From Owenia fusiformis (Eukaryota > Annelida > Polychaeta > Sabellida > Oweniidae): DNA of 64,000 nt. Shown one piece after another: positions 24,529 to 37,700 of this stretch. The notes under the pieces were generated by a model that had not been told where the DNA came from, ran no database searches, and saw only the letters and a list, made by a program, of their open reading frames with translations. The stretch spans positions 30,247,915-30,311,914 of the forward strand of contig CAIIXF020000001.1 of the NCBI GenBank assembly GCA_903813345.2, written 5' to 3'. Made by a program: the position numbers and the translations under genes. Position 1 is the stretch's first letter. Each line of letters starts with the position of its first letter.

Positions 24529-27500
24529 TTAAGATTCAGTATCTGATTCTGTAGATTGTTCTGTATTGTCTGTAACAATGTTACTATATGCTGTTGTCTC
24601 GCCTTCCCTATCTTCTTCAATTTTAGCCAGAGATGGCCGAGTCTCTGTGTCACTGGTATCTGTTAATGATGTAATACCTTCAGAATCTGCAACATAAATC
24701 ATTAGGACATTAGTTTTATGGATGTTCATCTTGTTTTTGTTTTGGGAAACTTGTGCAAAAGCACCCATGGATTAAATGTTTTTGGATTTTGATCTTATAA
24801 CTCCAAATGTTTCAAATCAAATACAGTGATTTTGAGGCACAAATATCAGGATCAATATATACTATATATCTTAATCTCCAAAAAACTTATTTGTTTCTAG
24901 TCTATTGTAAAAAAAACAGCGTTTGTAGCCTGTGTGTTTTCTTAATTTTCCCCATTTTATGTTTAATCTCCATCAGTAAAACGTTCATTAAAATAAGGCT
25001 CACCTGATGTAAGTGCTTTGTCAGAATCCTCCCCTTCAGGCTGGGATTCTGTCTTTGATTTATCAGATGTGTCCTTTATTGTCTCAGCACTGGCACTAGC
25101 TGCACTCTCTGCAGCCTTCTCACTTTCTGTGGGAGTTGGAGGGGGCACATAGGGTGGTGGGTAGATCACCTCTACTTGCTTTTGAAGATCCTGAAATTGA
25201 AACAATCCACCTTCATTAATAATTTTACTAAACATCATAATAACAAATTAGGGCAATGTACATAGAATATATACAATGAGACAGGAGTGGAAGCAAGTAC
25301 ACCAAGTACCTATTGTACAATTGAAATATTTTTGTATGATCTAATGAGATTATTAAAACAACATCTGACTGTACACGTCAATTTTGTTAGATGCTTACCT
25401 TAATTATTTCTGTAAGTTTATTTTTTGTTGTTTCTCCAATATCAATGTCCTGCACCACATTCCAGTAACCTTTGGGAGACATAGCAACTGGGAATGAACA
25501 GACCAGGCCTTCAGGGACACCATACCATCCTAAGTAATATACAATAGTTTAACATGATTCAAAATAGCTTGAGACAACATTCATGCAAGATAGCAAATCA
25601 TGAAAGTTATTATTAATTATAACATTTTTGCTTTGAACACTTCCACTGGGACTCTAGATGTTATGATGGTGCTTTTTACTTTTCAAAACATAATTTTTCA
25701 AACATATCAAAGCAGCCTAGAAAAATTGAAAAATATGGTTGACACTGTAAGAATAGAAAAAATATTTTGGATAAATTACCTTCAGAGTATACTCCCAGGG
25801 AGAATGTCTGTCCAGGTGGGGATCCATTCCACCATTGTGTCATAGCAGACACTATGGCTGCTGCCTGGGAGAAGTGTCCTCCATGCTGTAACATTGTCTC
25901 AACATTCTCTTGCCTGGTTTTCAACAGTTCGACAAATTCTTTCTCAAGCCACTTATCATCATGAACCATCTCTGCACAGTCTACAGAAAAGGAAGGAGGC
26001 CCCCATATAGCCCCATCATAGCCATGGATTCTAGTTTTGGTTAAATCACAGTAATATGTTCCATTTGAGTCACCCCATATTGTCACATTTACTACACCAT
26101 TAGAGTTCACTTCTAACCTTTCAGCAAGAATAGCTTTAGCATGGTTTTCAACAAGTCTTGGTAAGGCAACAACATTTTGTCTTGGTATATTGGGCATATA
26201 TTGAATCATCATGTAGGCATTGAAGTTAACGGGTCCATTACCAGAGATTAGTACTTTAACGTCTCTTTTAGCTACCTCATTAATAGCCTCAGCGTAGTTG
26301 GTAATATTACGCAAACACCTTTTTATCCAAACATCAAATTCTTCTTCTGATTTTTGACTAAAATCATCCAAGATTATTATTGCGCTGCAATTTGTGAAAG
26401 CTTTCCTACTGTCACTCATAGATGTTATGTTTCTCAATAAAGTATGAGCCAAGTCCATCGCTTCCATCTCAACACCTTTAAGATATTCCATCTGCTCTTC
26501 ATTATCATACAATCGGAGATTGACTTCAATATCCGAGCCAAATACATCCCCTCTCGCAATAGCGTCCAGCATGTTGTAACAAATATGGCTGGATGCATTA
26601 GTGATACAAATTTCCAGTGGCTTACTAAGACTCTTGAACTGTCTATCTTCCTCATCGAGCTCATTCTTGTACTTCATGTTTTCATCAGAAACCTTCTTCA
26701 TGTCATCACTTGTCATATCAGAAAGGATGCCATAGTAACCGTTTGCATATTCTTGAAAGTCATTCACATCTCCAATCAGGGTACCCTTTCCCCCCCTGTC
26801 AACTAGCTCCCGCCATACTATTGGAGATTTTCTATGCATCCAACCATGTTGTTTACATGTATTGTCCAACCATGTCTAAAACATAAAGTATTTATAAGAT
26901 TTACAGCAACTAGATTACCTATTACATTGAAGTGGTATCCCACGGGTGAAAGCTCAATGAAACGGTATCTATGCTACATGTAAATGAGTTTAAAATAACT
27001 TGCTATGTTTTGGTCTTTCCATTTTGGCACTTGTGCTAACATGTTGTACATACATCTGCACATGTATTTAGATAAACTAGAACATGGTATAAAGAACATG
27101 TATGCCTTGTCTATTCATGTTAGTAAATATCAAATCAATAAAATGTATAACCTGCCAATCTCCAGGCTGCTTCACTATTTTGTGGAGTTTAAAGTCGTCT
27201 AGGTTCCTTTCAAGCTTATCTGCTAGAAGTTCAGCTCTTGCATAGTAGGGACAGTTTGAACTTCCTAATAAAACAAAAATCAAAACTGTCAGCAAAATGA
27301 CACAAATGATCAGCCAAAGTTGTCAAAAGTGAAGCCCTTGGAATTTTTCAAAAAGTGAAAATCCTGGGTTTGTGCCTGTGATCCAGTAGACTATATCCTA
27401 TTTAGTCTGAATTATATTCAGACTATAAGGCACCTATGTTAAAGTTTGGTAATATGAAATATTTGTTTACATAGGAAGTGCTATTCAAAATGGCCAATTG

Positions 27501-28310
27501 GTAAAATTAATTTGCACATTTGTTACTTCAACTAGCTTTATTTCCACTTAACAATATGCGGTGATACTTTTTATTGCATTTAATTGTACCTTACTATTTA
27601 ATTGAAATTTTGTAATGTTTATTTTATTGAAGAAATGGTTCCTCTAATTGATAATTTTGTGAAAAAAAATTCACTGCAATTTCCACAGGAAAAAAGTACA
27701 TCATAACAGACTGACTTCTAGTCAGTCTGTTGGATACATACTATGTGATCCAGTGGATATATAAGTACAGTACATGGACAGCCGTAGCCTAAGATTATCT
27801 TTTGTCAGGAATAGACTTTTCTTACCCCACTGAGCTTCAGACAGGCAGAGTCACAATCAGATCACAGGATCTTGTAGCACGTTTATGATGACTGATATGG
27901 GGCTGCCTGATATCATAGTGCTACATGTCTCTGTGAATCAGATTCAGAATCTGTGTTTTATGTTTGGATAAGAGAAAGGTGATCCAAGAGATAATTAGTT
28001 TACCACCACCTACCATTATGCTACCAGAGCTTACTTAGTTTGCACAAAGCTATCTCCTGGGGGATCTATCTAAAGATTGCTCTGTCTGTGCAAATGTGTA
28101 TTGTGTTTTTGGAAATCAACTGAACTGGATCGATTTTTGTAGATTAGTTCAATTATTAGGGAATTCATCTCCAAAATTTTAGATTAATAAAGATACTAGC
28201 ATAAAATGAAGAAAACTGTAAAATGGGATCGATATATTAACATGGTTATCACCGATAAATCTCTGATTGAGTTAAAATTTTCACAAACCTGCGATCACAA
28301 ATTTCGCCAT
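24529..28310 (-). CDS. MDH1B: Malate dehydrogenase 1B-like protein (probable pseudoenzyme)
   Basis: Six GT-AG exons, read leftward: 28289-28310, 27152-27264, 25780-26875, 25399-25529, 25004-25190 and 24529-24686; 568 aa. The N-terminus MAKFVIAG...[17 protein letters not shown] matches the extra N-terminal domain of MDH1B, and [15 protein letters not shown] is a family signature. Residues about 130-440 align with the NAD-dependent malate dehydrogenase fold. The catalytic residues are lost: the LDHNR position reads LVENH, WGNHS reads WGDSN (residue 315 where His is expected), and the Rossmann GxxGxxG region reads NASSHIC (about 138-144). This suggests no malate oxidation. The tail from about residue 445 is longer than in vertebrates, first Pro-rich ([13 protein letters not shown]) and then Ser/Thr/Glu-rich. 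The ATG lies in CAAGATGGCGAA. In vertebrates the gene is linked to ciliated tissues. Confidence 0.9.
27705..27731. repeat. Hairpin repeat (AACAGAC...GTCTGTT), MDH1B intron copy
   Basis: AACAGACTGACT and AGTCAGTCTGTT form a near-perfect palindrome. The flank TTGGATACATACTA is the complement of that beside the hairpin at 28904-28932, so the two are inverted members of one family. Confidence 0.6.
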
Positions 28311-28702
28311 CTTGTTTACGTAACCAGTAGCAACGAGATTCTCGTATCTTAGTTTTATTAATTTTATTGATATTGTTTTAAGGCTTTTACTACATATTGA
28401 AATATATATTACTTCATTTAAAAAGAAATTAACATTTTTCAGAATAACATCTCTTCCTAGGAAAACAGAAAATAGCAATTTAATTTGGATATCACGAAAT
28501 TACACATTTGCATCTCATTTTAAAAACCAATCAACATGTTAAAGCTGTCTTAATAGTTATTAAATCTATATTTATACCAACTAGCGAAATCATAATCGAA
28601 ATGAACATTATGAATTTTCTTCTGAATTGACAATGTTGAACCCAAAGTTAAATGTAAAATTTCGTGATTGTATCAATGTCAGCCTCACTCTCCACGTGCA
28701 AG
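28311..28702. promoter_or_regulatory. Bidirectional promoter between MDH1B and NIFK
   Basis: The two start codons are head-to-head, 392 bp apart. Both lie in CAAGATGGCGAA, which contains an AAGATGGCG match to the YY1 motif often seen at TATA-less promoters. No TATA box is convincing and the spacer is AT-rich. Promoter function is inferred from layout. Confidence 0.55.
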
Positions 28703-31700
28703 ATGGCGAAGAAAATCAAATCTGGAACGTTGCCTCAAACCATCTCCTTAGAACCTGGCCTCCAAAAAGAATTCAATAAAACAGTAAAAGAAATCAAAGA
28801 TAATGTAAGTACCTACAATTATTTCGATATACATCCTCGGATGATTGTGCATTTTGACATAATCTGATAATACAAACTTTTGCCAAACCCGTAGTATGTA
28901 TCCAACAGACCGAATATTATATTCGGTCTGTTATGATTGATACCCCTGGCATGGAAATGTCGGCGATATTTTGTGCACATAAATATCTCGTTTATTACAA
29001 GAATGTTCACCTTGAAAATTGGTGAATATGTTGAAAAGATGTTCATCTTAAACTAGAAGCAAAAATATTTGTATAAGGCGGGTACAAGTTGATATAAAAT
29101 AATGAAATGTTCAGACTCACCAAAAGTTCAGGATGTGTTCATAAGTACATCGCGAAATCAATGTCAAGGACGTTTTGAGTTCACGAGATCCAAACGAGAT
29201 ATGCAAATTTTTGAACTTTGACAACACATGACCACTTGATTACCTCGGCCTTCTTCATGAATATTGCCGCTCTATTTACTATAAATGACGAGATTAATCG
29301 GGATAATGATAATAAATGACTAGATCTAATAAATTCCCGCACAAATGGAATTTATCAATACGCTTCCGTAATGTTGCTCCGTCAGTTCCACGTGTTATTT
29401 GTTTACAAATAGACTGACGTCACTGGCTAAATCTCGTTTATCGTGAGAATTGGCATTGCCAAAATGGCTTGACCTAATCAATGGCTTCGCTACAAGAAGC
29501 GTCTGTACATTTTATGAATATCTTCAGTAAGAGGACAATATACGAAAAAATAATATTGAAAGTTCTTTATAAGGTAATCATTTTATCATTAAACAAACTT
29601 ATTTGTAACATTTATACAACACCACATTTTACAATATGTGACTTACAGTCTGAATTTATTCAGACGAAGGATACAGTCTAGCCAAACCCGGAAGTTCATT
29701 TTTTGTGTTTTTCAGAATTATATTCAGAAATCAAGAAGGATTGGCTCCCAGGGTCGAAATTCGATATTTTCCAACAATGAAAACGTCGAAATGTCGTAGT
29801 TTTCTAAGATTATAACCGAGTATAAATTCATATTCAACAGTCCAAAAGATTCAAACCAATATCTTGATCATTTGTTGTGAGTTTGGGATATCTGATATCA
29901 TAGGCCCCGGGAACATGTATAAAATAGCGAGTCGACATCTGTATTACTACTTCTTCTTTTAGGTGGTCATCCCCAACCAGCAATTATGAATATGCCAACT
30001 TTCGATGGTTAATTGTGCAAAGATTATCGCTTTTCATTGGGTTTTATATGATTCTAAAGTAAGATAAACTACTAAATAGTAACTTACGGTATGAATCATC
30101 ACAGATATGCGAACTTTCACTTTTTATTGCATCGGTTAGCAAAATACGCGCTTTGAAATCTGAGGGGACCCTGCCGGAAGTTGAATAAAAACAGAAAAAA
30201 TAATCTCTAACTTTAAGTTTTAATTATACTCATGTGTTACAGATTGGAACTGTTTGATAAATATATATTAAAGGTAAATAATTTCAGTATTGACTGAATA
30301 CACGAAAAGCTTAATTATAGTAAAAATGTAGTTTGATATAACGTTACTTAACTTTGTCATTATGCTTAAACCAAGGTGTCACTCCTGTAAATCATTGAAA
30401 AATATTGAAAACATTGAAAGTACTTGGCCTCAGCTTTACATACATACCTCAAATGGCCACATTGCATACACTTTAACCTACTATACACACCATAGAAGTT
30501 GGCATGGCTTCGTTTTTAAAGTATTAAAAACACCGCAAGTGGTATTTACCGGAGTGACACCCCTACCAGCTATGACAAAAACAAGATGGCTGCGGGTCCA
30601 GACAAAATTCGAAAGGGAATGATTTGGAATTAACAGGTGATTTAAAGCTAGAGATAGACAGTATAAAAATTCATTAATACACACAAAAGTTGAACGAAGT
30701 ATCGATCCTACTTTTGAGTGATAATTGGTAAGCTGGCAAAGCTTAAAATTCGCGAATCGGACCTTAATGCAGTAAGATTCTGGTTGGGGATGACCACCTA
30801 AAAGAAGAAGTAGTAATACAGATGTCTACTCGCTATTTTATACATGTTCCCGGGGCCTATGTCTGATATATTGTAAGGAAATAAGACCAAAATTCATGAT
30901 TCAAATGTTGAAAAGAACAAAATGGTGGCTGTGTGAATTCAAATTTTTGTATCATGATCATAGGCCAAGGGTAAAGTAATAGTAAGCCGTATATAGAAAA
31001 GACAGGTGAACAACTCTGACTTAGACCACTTGTTAAGATGGAGATTTCAACAATATTTAGTGTGTTATTTTCAAAAAGCCATGGGGAGTTGATAGAAAAT
31101 TGATAGTTTGTAGCTCTTACCTAAGATTGAAACTCATTCAGATGATATAGAGTGAATAATGCTGTCTAAAAGAGAGAATTTCTGAAAACCTGCAATTGCT
31201 TGGAAAGTTCATTAGTAAACAAGTGATCTGATCAAATAATGCTGTCTAAAAGAGAGAATTTCTGAAAACCTGCAATTGCTTGGAAAGTTCATTAGTAAAC
31301 AAGTGATCTGATTGGTCACTGCTGACCTCCCTGACCTCCACCAGTGACAATCAGTTTCAGCTTGCCAGGCAATTGCAGATATCCATAGTTGTTGTTTTAT
31401 ATGCAGTATTATATGCAGTCTTTAGATAAAGATTTGAAAAAAACAATGATATAAGTTTCAAAAACACTTTGAAGAAGATTTTGGAGAGATTTGGGAATAC
31501 AATTTGATACCAGTAAGGAGAACTAGTGCCAAAACTAAAAAAAATTGAAAATTTTCAATCTTACTTGTGGACCTGTCTCTTCTATATACAACTTACTATT
31601 ACTTTTCCCCTGGCCTATGATCATGATGGGACTGAATATCGATGTTGAACTCTTGGAGCCAATCCTCCTTGTTCACAGACTATGGGAGTGTTCTGGCGAA

Positions 31701-34700
31701 AGAAGAATCCCAAGTTTACGAAGATGGATATCACGAATGAAAAAATGAAGTTTTAGTAAAATTTTAAATGTTGGGAAGTACTTTGAATTAAAAAAATAAA
31801 CAAACCAAACTGTATTTCCTGGCCTGACTCCGGTATAACACACATTTCAATGAAACCCTATCACCTTTGTTGCATCAACCATAAAGGAAGCATCAAAATA
31901 TAAGAGGACACAGATATAATAGCTAAACTACAAGCACATTTTACTAAGATAGACAAAAGTTAGGACATGTATAAGGTTTCTATTTTTACATTTACAGTTT
32001 CAATATGGTCCTTAATGATTGCTTATTTTTTAATTCAAAGTACTTACAAACATTTAAAATTTTACTGTACCTTTTTTATTTCCTGAATCTCTCCGAAATC
32101 ACTGTAAAATAGAAGTCAATATTCTATTTATCACTTTGACTTCCTTAAATAACAAAATGATATGCTATTACCTACATACCAATATGTTCCACGACCTCAT
32201 GCAAACTTGGTTACCTAGTGAAATCAGTCAAACATGACAAGTGAAGGCAGTATGGTAAGGAAGGAAATTTGAATCCAAAAAATATTCCACTTGTTGTAGA
32301 AATCATTGTGCCTCATTACGACATGAGTTTCCAAAAAGGTAGACTGCTGTTTTGTCTCTATAAAAATTTGTGATTCTGTTCCAAAATTTGTCTCTTAGCT
32401 TCTATGATACGTTATTTTGCCATAATTTTCTCTTAAATGAAAGAGTTGCATTCTTTTTACAAAATTACCGATGTAGGTCATAGATAGTTCCCATGTGGGC
32501 AAGTTTACTACGCACACCTCATGTTAATATTAAATTGGGAGAAAATGTGACTTACTTTGAAAATAATAATTTTCTTATATCGTATGTAACATCATGGGCT
32601 TTCAACTAGAATGGTAACATTCACTAGATTGTTTATTATCCCATCGAACAAAGTTCGGAGGGATATAGGGAATGCCTCCGCCCGTGTTATAGGCCGTGTT
32701 CCCAAGGAAGCAGGTGTTTGATGGGATTTGCTACGCTTTGGCGTTGCTGTTGTCTAGTTAAATTTATATTTGTAATGGATATCTTTTGTTACAAACATAT
32801 TCAAGCAAGTGTGTAAGAAACTGCCAAAAATAAGTTGAAAAGGATATTGACATTTTATCCTAACCTCTTTACTGGAAAGTCCATGTGACTATTAGGCCCT
32901 GGGGACATAAAAATCGGCAGTTATACATGTTATTATATACAATTTATCAATAAATAATTTTTTTGATTCAATTTTTTCTTCCTGTGCATACTGCCTTCAT
33001 TGTCATGTTTGGCTGATTTCATAATATAACCTAGGGTTGCCAGAGGTTGTGGAACATATTGGTATGTAGCTACGTGGTAATAGCATATCATTTTGTTATT
33101 TTAGGAAGTCAAAGTGAAAAATTGAATATTGACTTATACTTTAGCTCATCTTTAGTGTGCATCCAACTGACTGAATGAGATTCTGTCTGTTATGATTGAT
33201 ATTCGTCACATGGAAATCGCGGCCATATTTTATACACATAAATTTCTCGCTTTATTATAAGAATGTTTAAAATGTTAACTCACCGAAACTTAAGTTTGAT
33301 GTGTTCATATTTTTTGCTTCCCTCATAACAGTGGATTATATAAAAATGGACTGAAATGGACTGAAGCCTGGATTTGCTTGTTTAAAAATTTTTTTTAATG
33401 TACCATTTTATTCTGAGCTTCAAAAAGTGAAATCCCATTTTATGCTGAGCATAAAAAGTGATACACCATTTTATGCTGGTATTATTACGGAAGTGATGTT
33501 TAAAGCTGCATATTTTGAAAAAACAATAATAACAGTAATGAACAAATGGGGAAAATGCTATGCAGAAATATTCATGATAAACACTAAGAGTTTTGTTTTC
33601 ACATTTTACCAATTAGCGATTGTCAGGAAGGTTATGTCAAGGTTGTGAACTTTTTTCCTTCTTTTTAACATTTCTCCTTACTCTGACGACTTTTAGATGA
33701 AAAACGTTGATATATCATCAAACAATATCTTGAGGTATAACATTATATCAATTTCCAATGGTCTCTTGTGGAATAATAAAATAATAATATTAAAGATAAT
33801 CGGCAAAAACAGATCTTTCTTCAATGCGTGGAGATCTATTTGGTCCTTCCCTTTCTCTCTCGACATATTTCGGAATACGCCGAAACCAATCAAAATCCCA
33901 ATATCGAGGTATTGAGTTTGAAAGTATTGATGAAAATCAGTGAAATGCAGTAAAAGTTACCTTGAAGCAATTTTTGTGTCTGTAAAAATGGCAAAAAACG
34001 GCATTAACATGAACACTGAATCTTTGTAGAAAATGGCATTGCAGGATAAGTCAAATATTTTACACAAAAAATATTTTTCCATGTATTGTAAAGTATGATC
34101 TTTGTCAAGTACTTTGGCTTGGGAAAATAAGAAATTTATGATATTCATCCTTTGTCTACTTACCAGTATGTGATGAATTATTGTGATATGTCCTTTGATG
34201 CCCTAGGTTACATTGTGAAATTCTGCCCAACCCTCAGGAGGATTATCATGCTATTTTTTTTATTTTGCAGACTAAAGGTACAAGTGGGCTTACAGGGGTC
34301 ATCTACATAGGACACGTTCCACATGGATTCTTTGAAGAGCAGATGCGACAATTTTTCTCACAATTTGGACACGTCAACAGAGTTAGGATTGCCAGAAGTA
34401 AAAAGGTGAGGACCTCGAAAGTGTTATAGTAGTGTGCGTCGTGCTAGATAAAGTTCATCATCTATAAGTAAATGCACATGCCTTCTACGTCATAAAGCCT
34501 CGTCCACTAGGGGTGCTGCGAGCAGTTGGTAGAAATATCACATTTTGCCAGTTAATTTACACATAGTTCCCTGGTAGTTGATGATGTCCTTAATGTATGC
34601 ATATGTAATGATTTGTATATATGAGGGTTATGTTATGGGGGGGATTTGGAATCTGGATATGGGGTATATTCAATATGGTGAAATTCTACACTCGTTGGAC

Positions 34701-37700
34701 AGAATGTCTTACAAACCATGAACCGAAGATGAATGATTATTTATTCCGATTCAAACTTAAAAATGAAAGCATTGTTCAGAGAATTGGGGTCCATTAAATA
34801 GCCAAACTTGATGTTATTTTCGCCATTCATAGGTGTGACTTCGCAATATATAGATACCCTGATGATTGAATAGAGCACGTCCCTGCATCTATGGAGAAAT
34901 AGAAAACATTCATTATTGGCTATGCTGCATTCTGATTGGTTGAAAATTCAATAAGAATTAGTAATATTGCTTGCCTACATGTAGATAAATTTCCCTTCCT
35001 TGTACTTTCAGACTGGTAACATCAAGGGTTATGCATTTGTTGAGTTCCTCTATGATGAAGTGGCAGACATTGTGGCAGAAACTATGAATAATTATCTCAT
35101 GTTCAACAAATTATTAAAATGTAAGTATGCAGTACACTGGTTCTTGAAAAATATTTTTCGTATCAAATAGGCATTACGTCTTGTAAATTTGTTATATACA
35201 TGTATTCATGTCATAAAACAAGTTGCTGTTGGTGAATATAACCCCTTTGACTGTTTGACAACAGTTGGACTTCCTATTTTCTCGCTTATTCATCATACAA
35301 ACGCTGTCTTTGTTTACTGTATTTCTAATTTTTCTACCCTGCTGCAAATAGTGCCATATACACCACTGGTCCCCAGCTTGATATAAAGACATTATGTCCT
35401 TCTGAGGAAACATTTATTTTCATCATTTTCCCAAAGAAGGAGGTCGAATTGTATCCAAATATTTTACCCGAATGTTATTAGTAACATCCGATTACTGAAA
35501 AGCTAGTCAGTCACAAGCAAATATATCAAACACTTCAAAAATCGAGTGAAAATTCCTCACTTCAGCAACTAGGACATTATCTGGTGAATTTCATGATGGT
35601 TGCATTGTTTTATATCCTATTATTGTCCTGGTCGCTAAAATGAGGGGTTTCATGTATAAACTTATGACTGATTCACTTTTTCGGTATCCGGATGTTACTT
35701 TTTACGTAGGGGTAAAATGTTTCGATACAAATCGACCCCTTTCTTGTTGAGTACTTGTATGATGAAAATACAAGTTTCCTCTGAAGGAAGTTCATCCATT
35801 TTGTTATAAAGACCTGACATCTTTATAATCAGTTGGGGACCAATGATACATGTATTATAAAACTAAAGGAATATTTATAAATCTATCAGTTGATCTCATC
35901 TCATCATTTTCTTTTTAATTTCAGGTGAACATATTCCAGCTGACAAAGTACATCCAGACATGTTTAAAGGTGCAGGGAGAAAATTTATGAAACCCAAGGC
36001 ACATAAGGTTGCAATTACCAGATATAACAACATGGTCTCACTTGAAAAACAAAAACAAATAATACCTAAAATAACAAGGAAAAATGCAAAGAAAATGGCA
36101 AAGCTTAAAGAGTTGGGAATTGACTATCGCTTTGATGGTGTGGTAAGTTTAACATCATCCTGATATCCCTTATATAGCTACTACCTCTAGGGCCTCTTAA
36201 TTATGTCTGGGAGAATATTGCTTTCTGAGCTATTCTTATTCATTTACTTATTTATTTATTTTATTCTGCCAGAGCATTATCTCCTACTTCCAGGTTGTAA
36301 TGAAATACTGTACTCCCAGTTAATTACCATGTTTCAATTTGGCGAATTTTAAGAAAACATGATTTTGCGGCTATTAAATTTCACTAAGTACACCTATAAC
36401 TCTGTAATCTTGCTCAACGACACGTTGCACCTTAACCTCTATTACATCATAATTTTAATTGTAACAGACATTGTTATATAGTATCCCATTTATCGCCTAA
36501 AAGCACTTGACAAACACGAAATGCAATGGAGTCACAGATAAAGAGAAAATTTCACAAATACTGTGGGATTTTATTGACGATTTCGTGAAGATTAATTTTA
36601 GCGATTTTCCACAATCGCGAAAAGCGTTTATCTCACCCAAAAAAAACCGAAGTAGAGTATATGCTCAACTGAAAGAGCAGTCATGCTTATATCAAGTAAT
36701 AGTTGGATTTAATTACGTGTGGGTGCATTTATAACATGATTTGTTGCTGATAGAGTGTTGTTCAACTGTTAAGTATCAAGATTAGGACCTGAATTTACAT
36801 TATCTGACTGATCACTTTTCTGACATTACAGTGTTCATTTGCATTTATTCCGACCTAACATTTGCATTAGACACAGCCTTGGTCAAGTGTATGTATGTTT
36901 AGAGTAGTAAGCACATGAACATAGGACTTGAAACAGCTACATGATTGACTCAACAAGATCGTAAAATGTACAAAAACAAGATTGTTCGGTAAAAAGATAA
37001 CAAAAGATTTATCGGCATAAAAGAATTAAAAACAACACCATGATTCGAACCCTGATCTAATCGGTCGGTCAAAAAGTTCACCATAATGATACCAATCCTT
37101 CTAACAGTCAATGTTGATGTTATATATTATTTATTTATTCATTTACATTCCTCTATCACTTTATTTTTGAATTGTATCTCCGAAGCAGTTGAACTGGAAT
37201 ATGATTTTAATACTGGCATACATTCATTGAAATCTGCCTGTATTAATTTCAACAGGTGGTCGATGTACAAGGGCATACATGAGAGTTATTGGTTCAGTGA
37301 TAAATGTGACCTTTGAATGGGTAATTTTTTATGTATGCTTGAAACAAATACTCCAATGGCCTTATCTCAATTTTCCTCCGTGCAACTTAACATTGAAATG
37401 GTGGTCATCTGTTCTATAAATCCGGATCACACATGTAACTGAGTAACAATTCAATAAGGCATTTCAGAATTGCTATAATCACTACATGCCAGTGATTAGA
37501 CAAAATCATGATTAAAATGACAAAGTTTTTACCTGTTGCCAGATTTCCTTCCATTATAAAATAAATGTTTCTTCTTGTTGCAGAAGATTGAGAAGAAGAA
37601 GCTGAAGTTAAGCAAAGGTGCAGATGATGGTAAACCATTAAATGATACAGTGACTGTAACTGATGAAGTTCCTATGGAGAAAATTCAAGTGCTTTATGAT

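Noticed and set aside
26434-26806. Plus- and minus-strand frames overlapping MDH1B exon 3
   Set aside because: Shadows of the conserved MDH1B coding exon.
28664-28702. NIFK start at the upstream in-frame ATG
   Set aside because: The 13 extra residues do not resemble the family N-terminus, and the ATG at 28703 has the stronger context shared with MDH1B.
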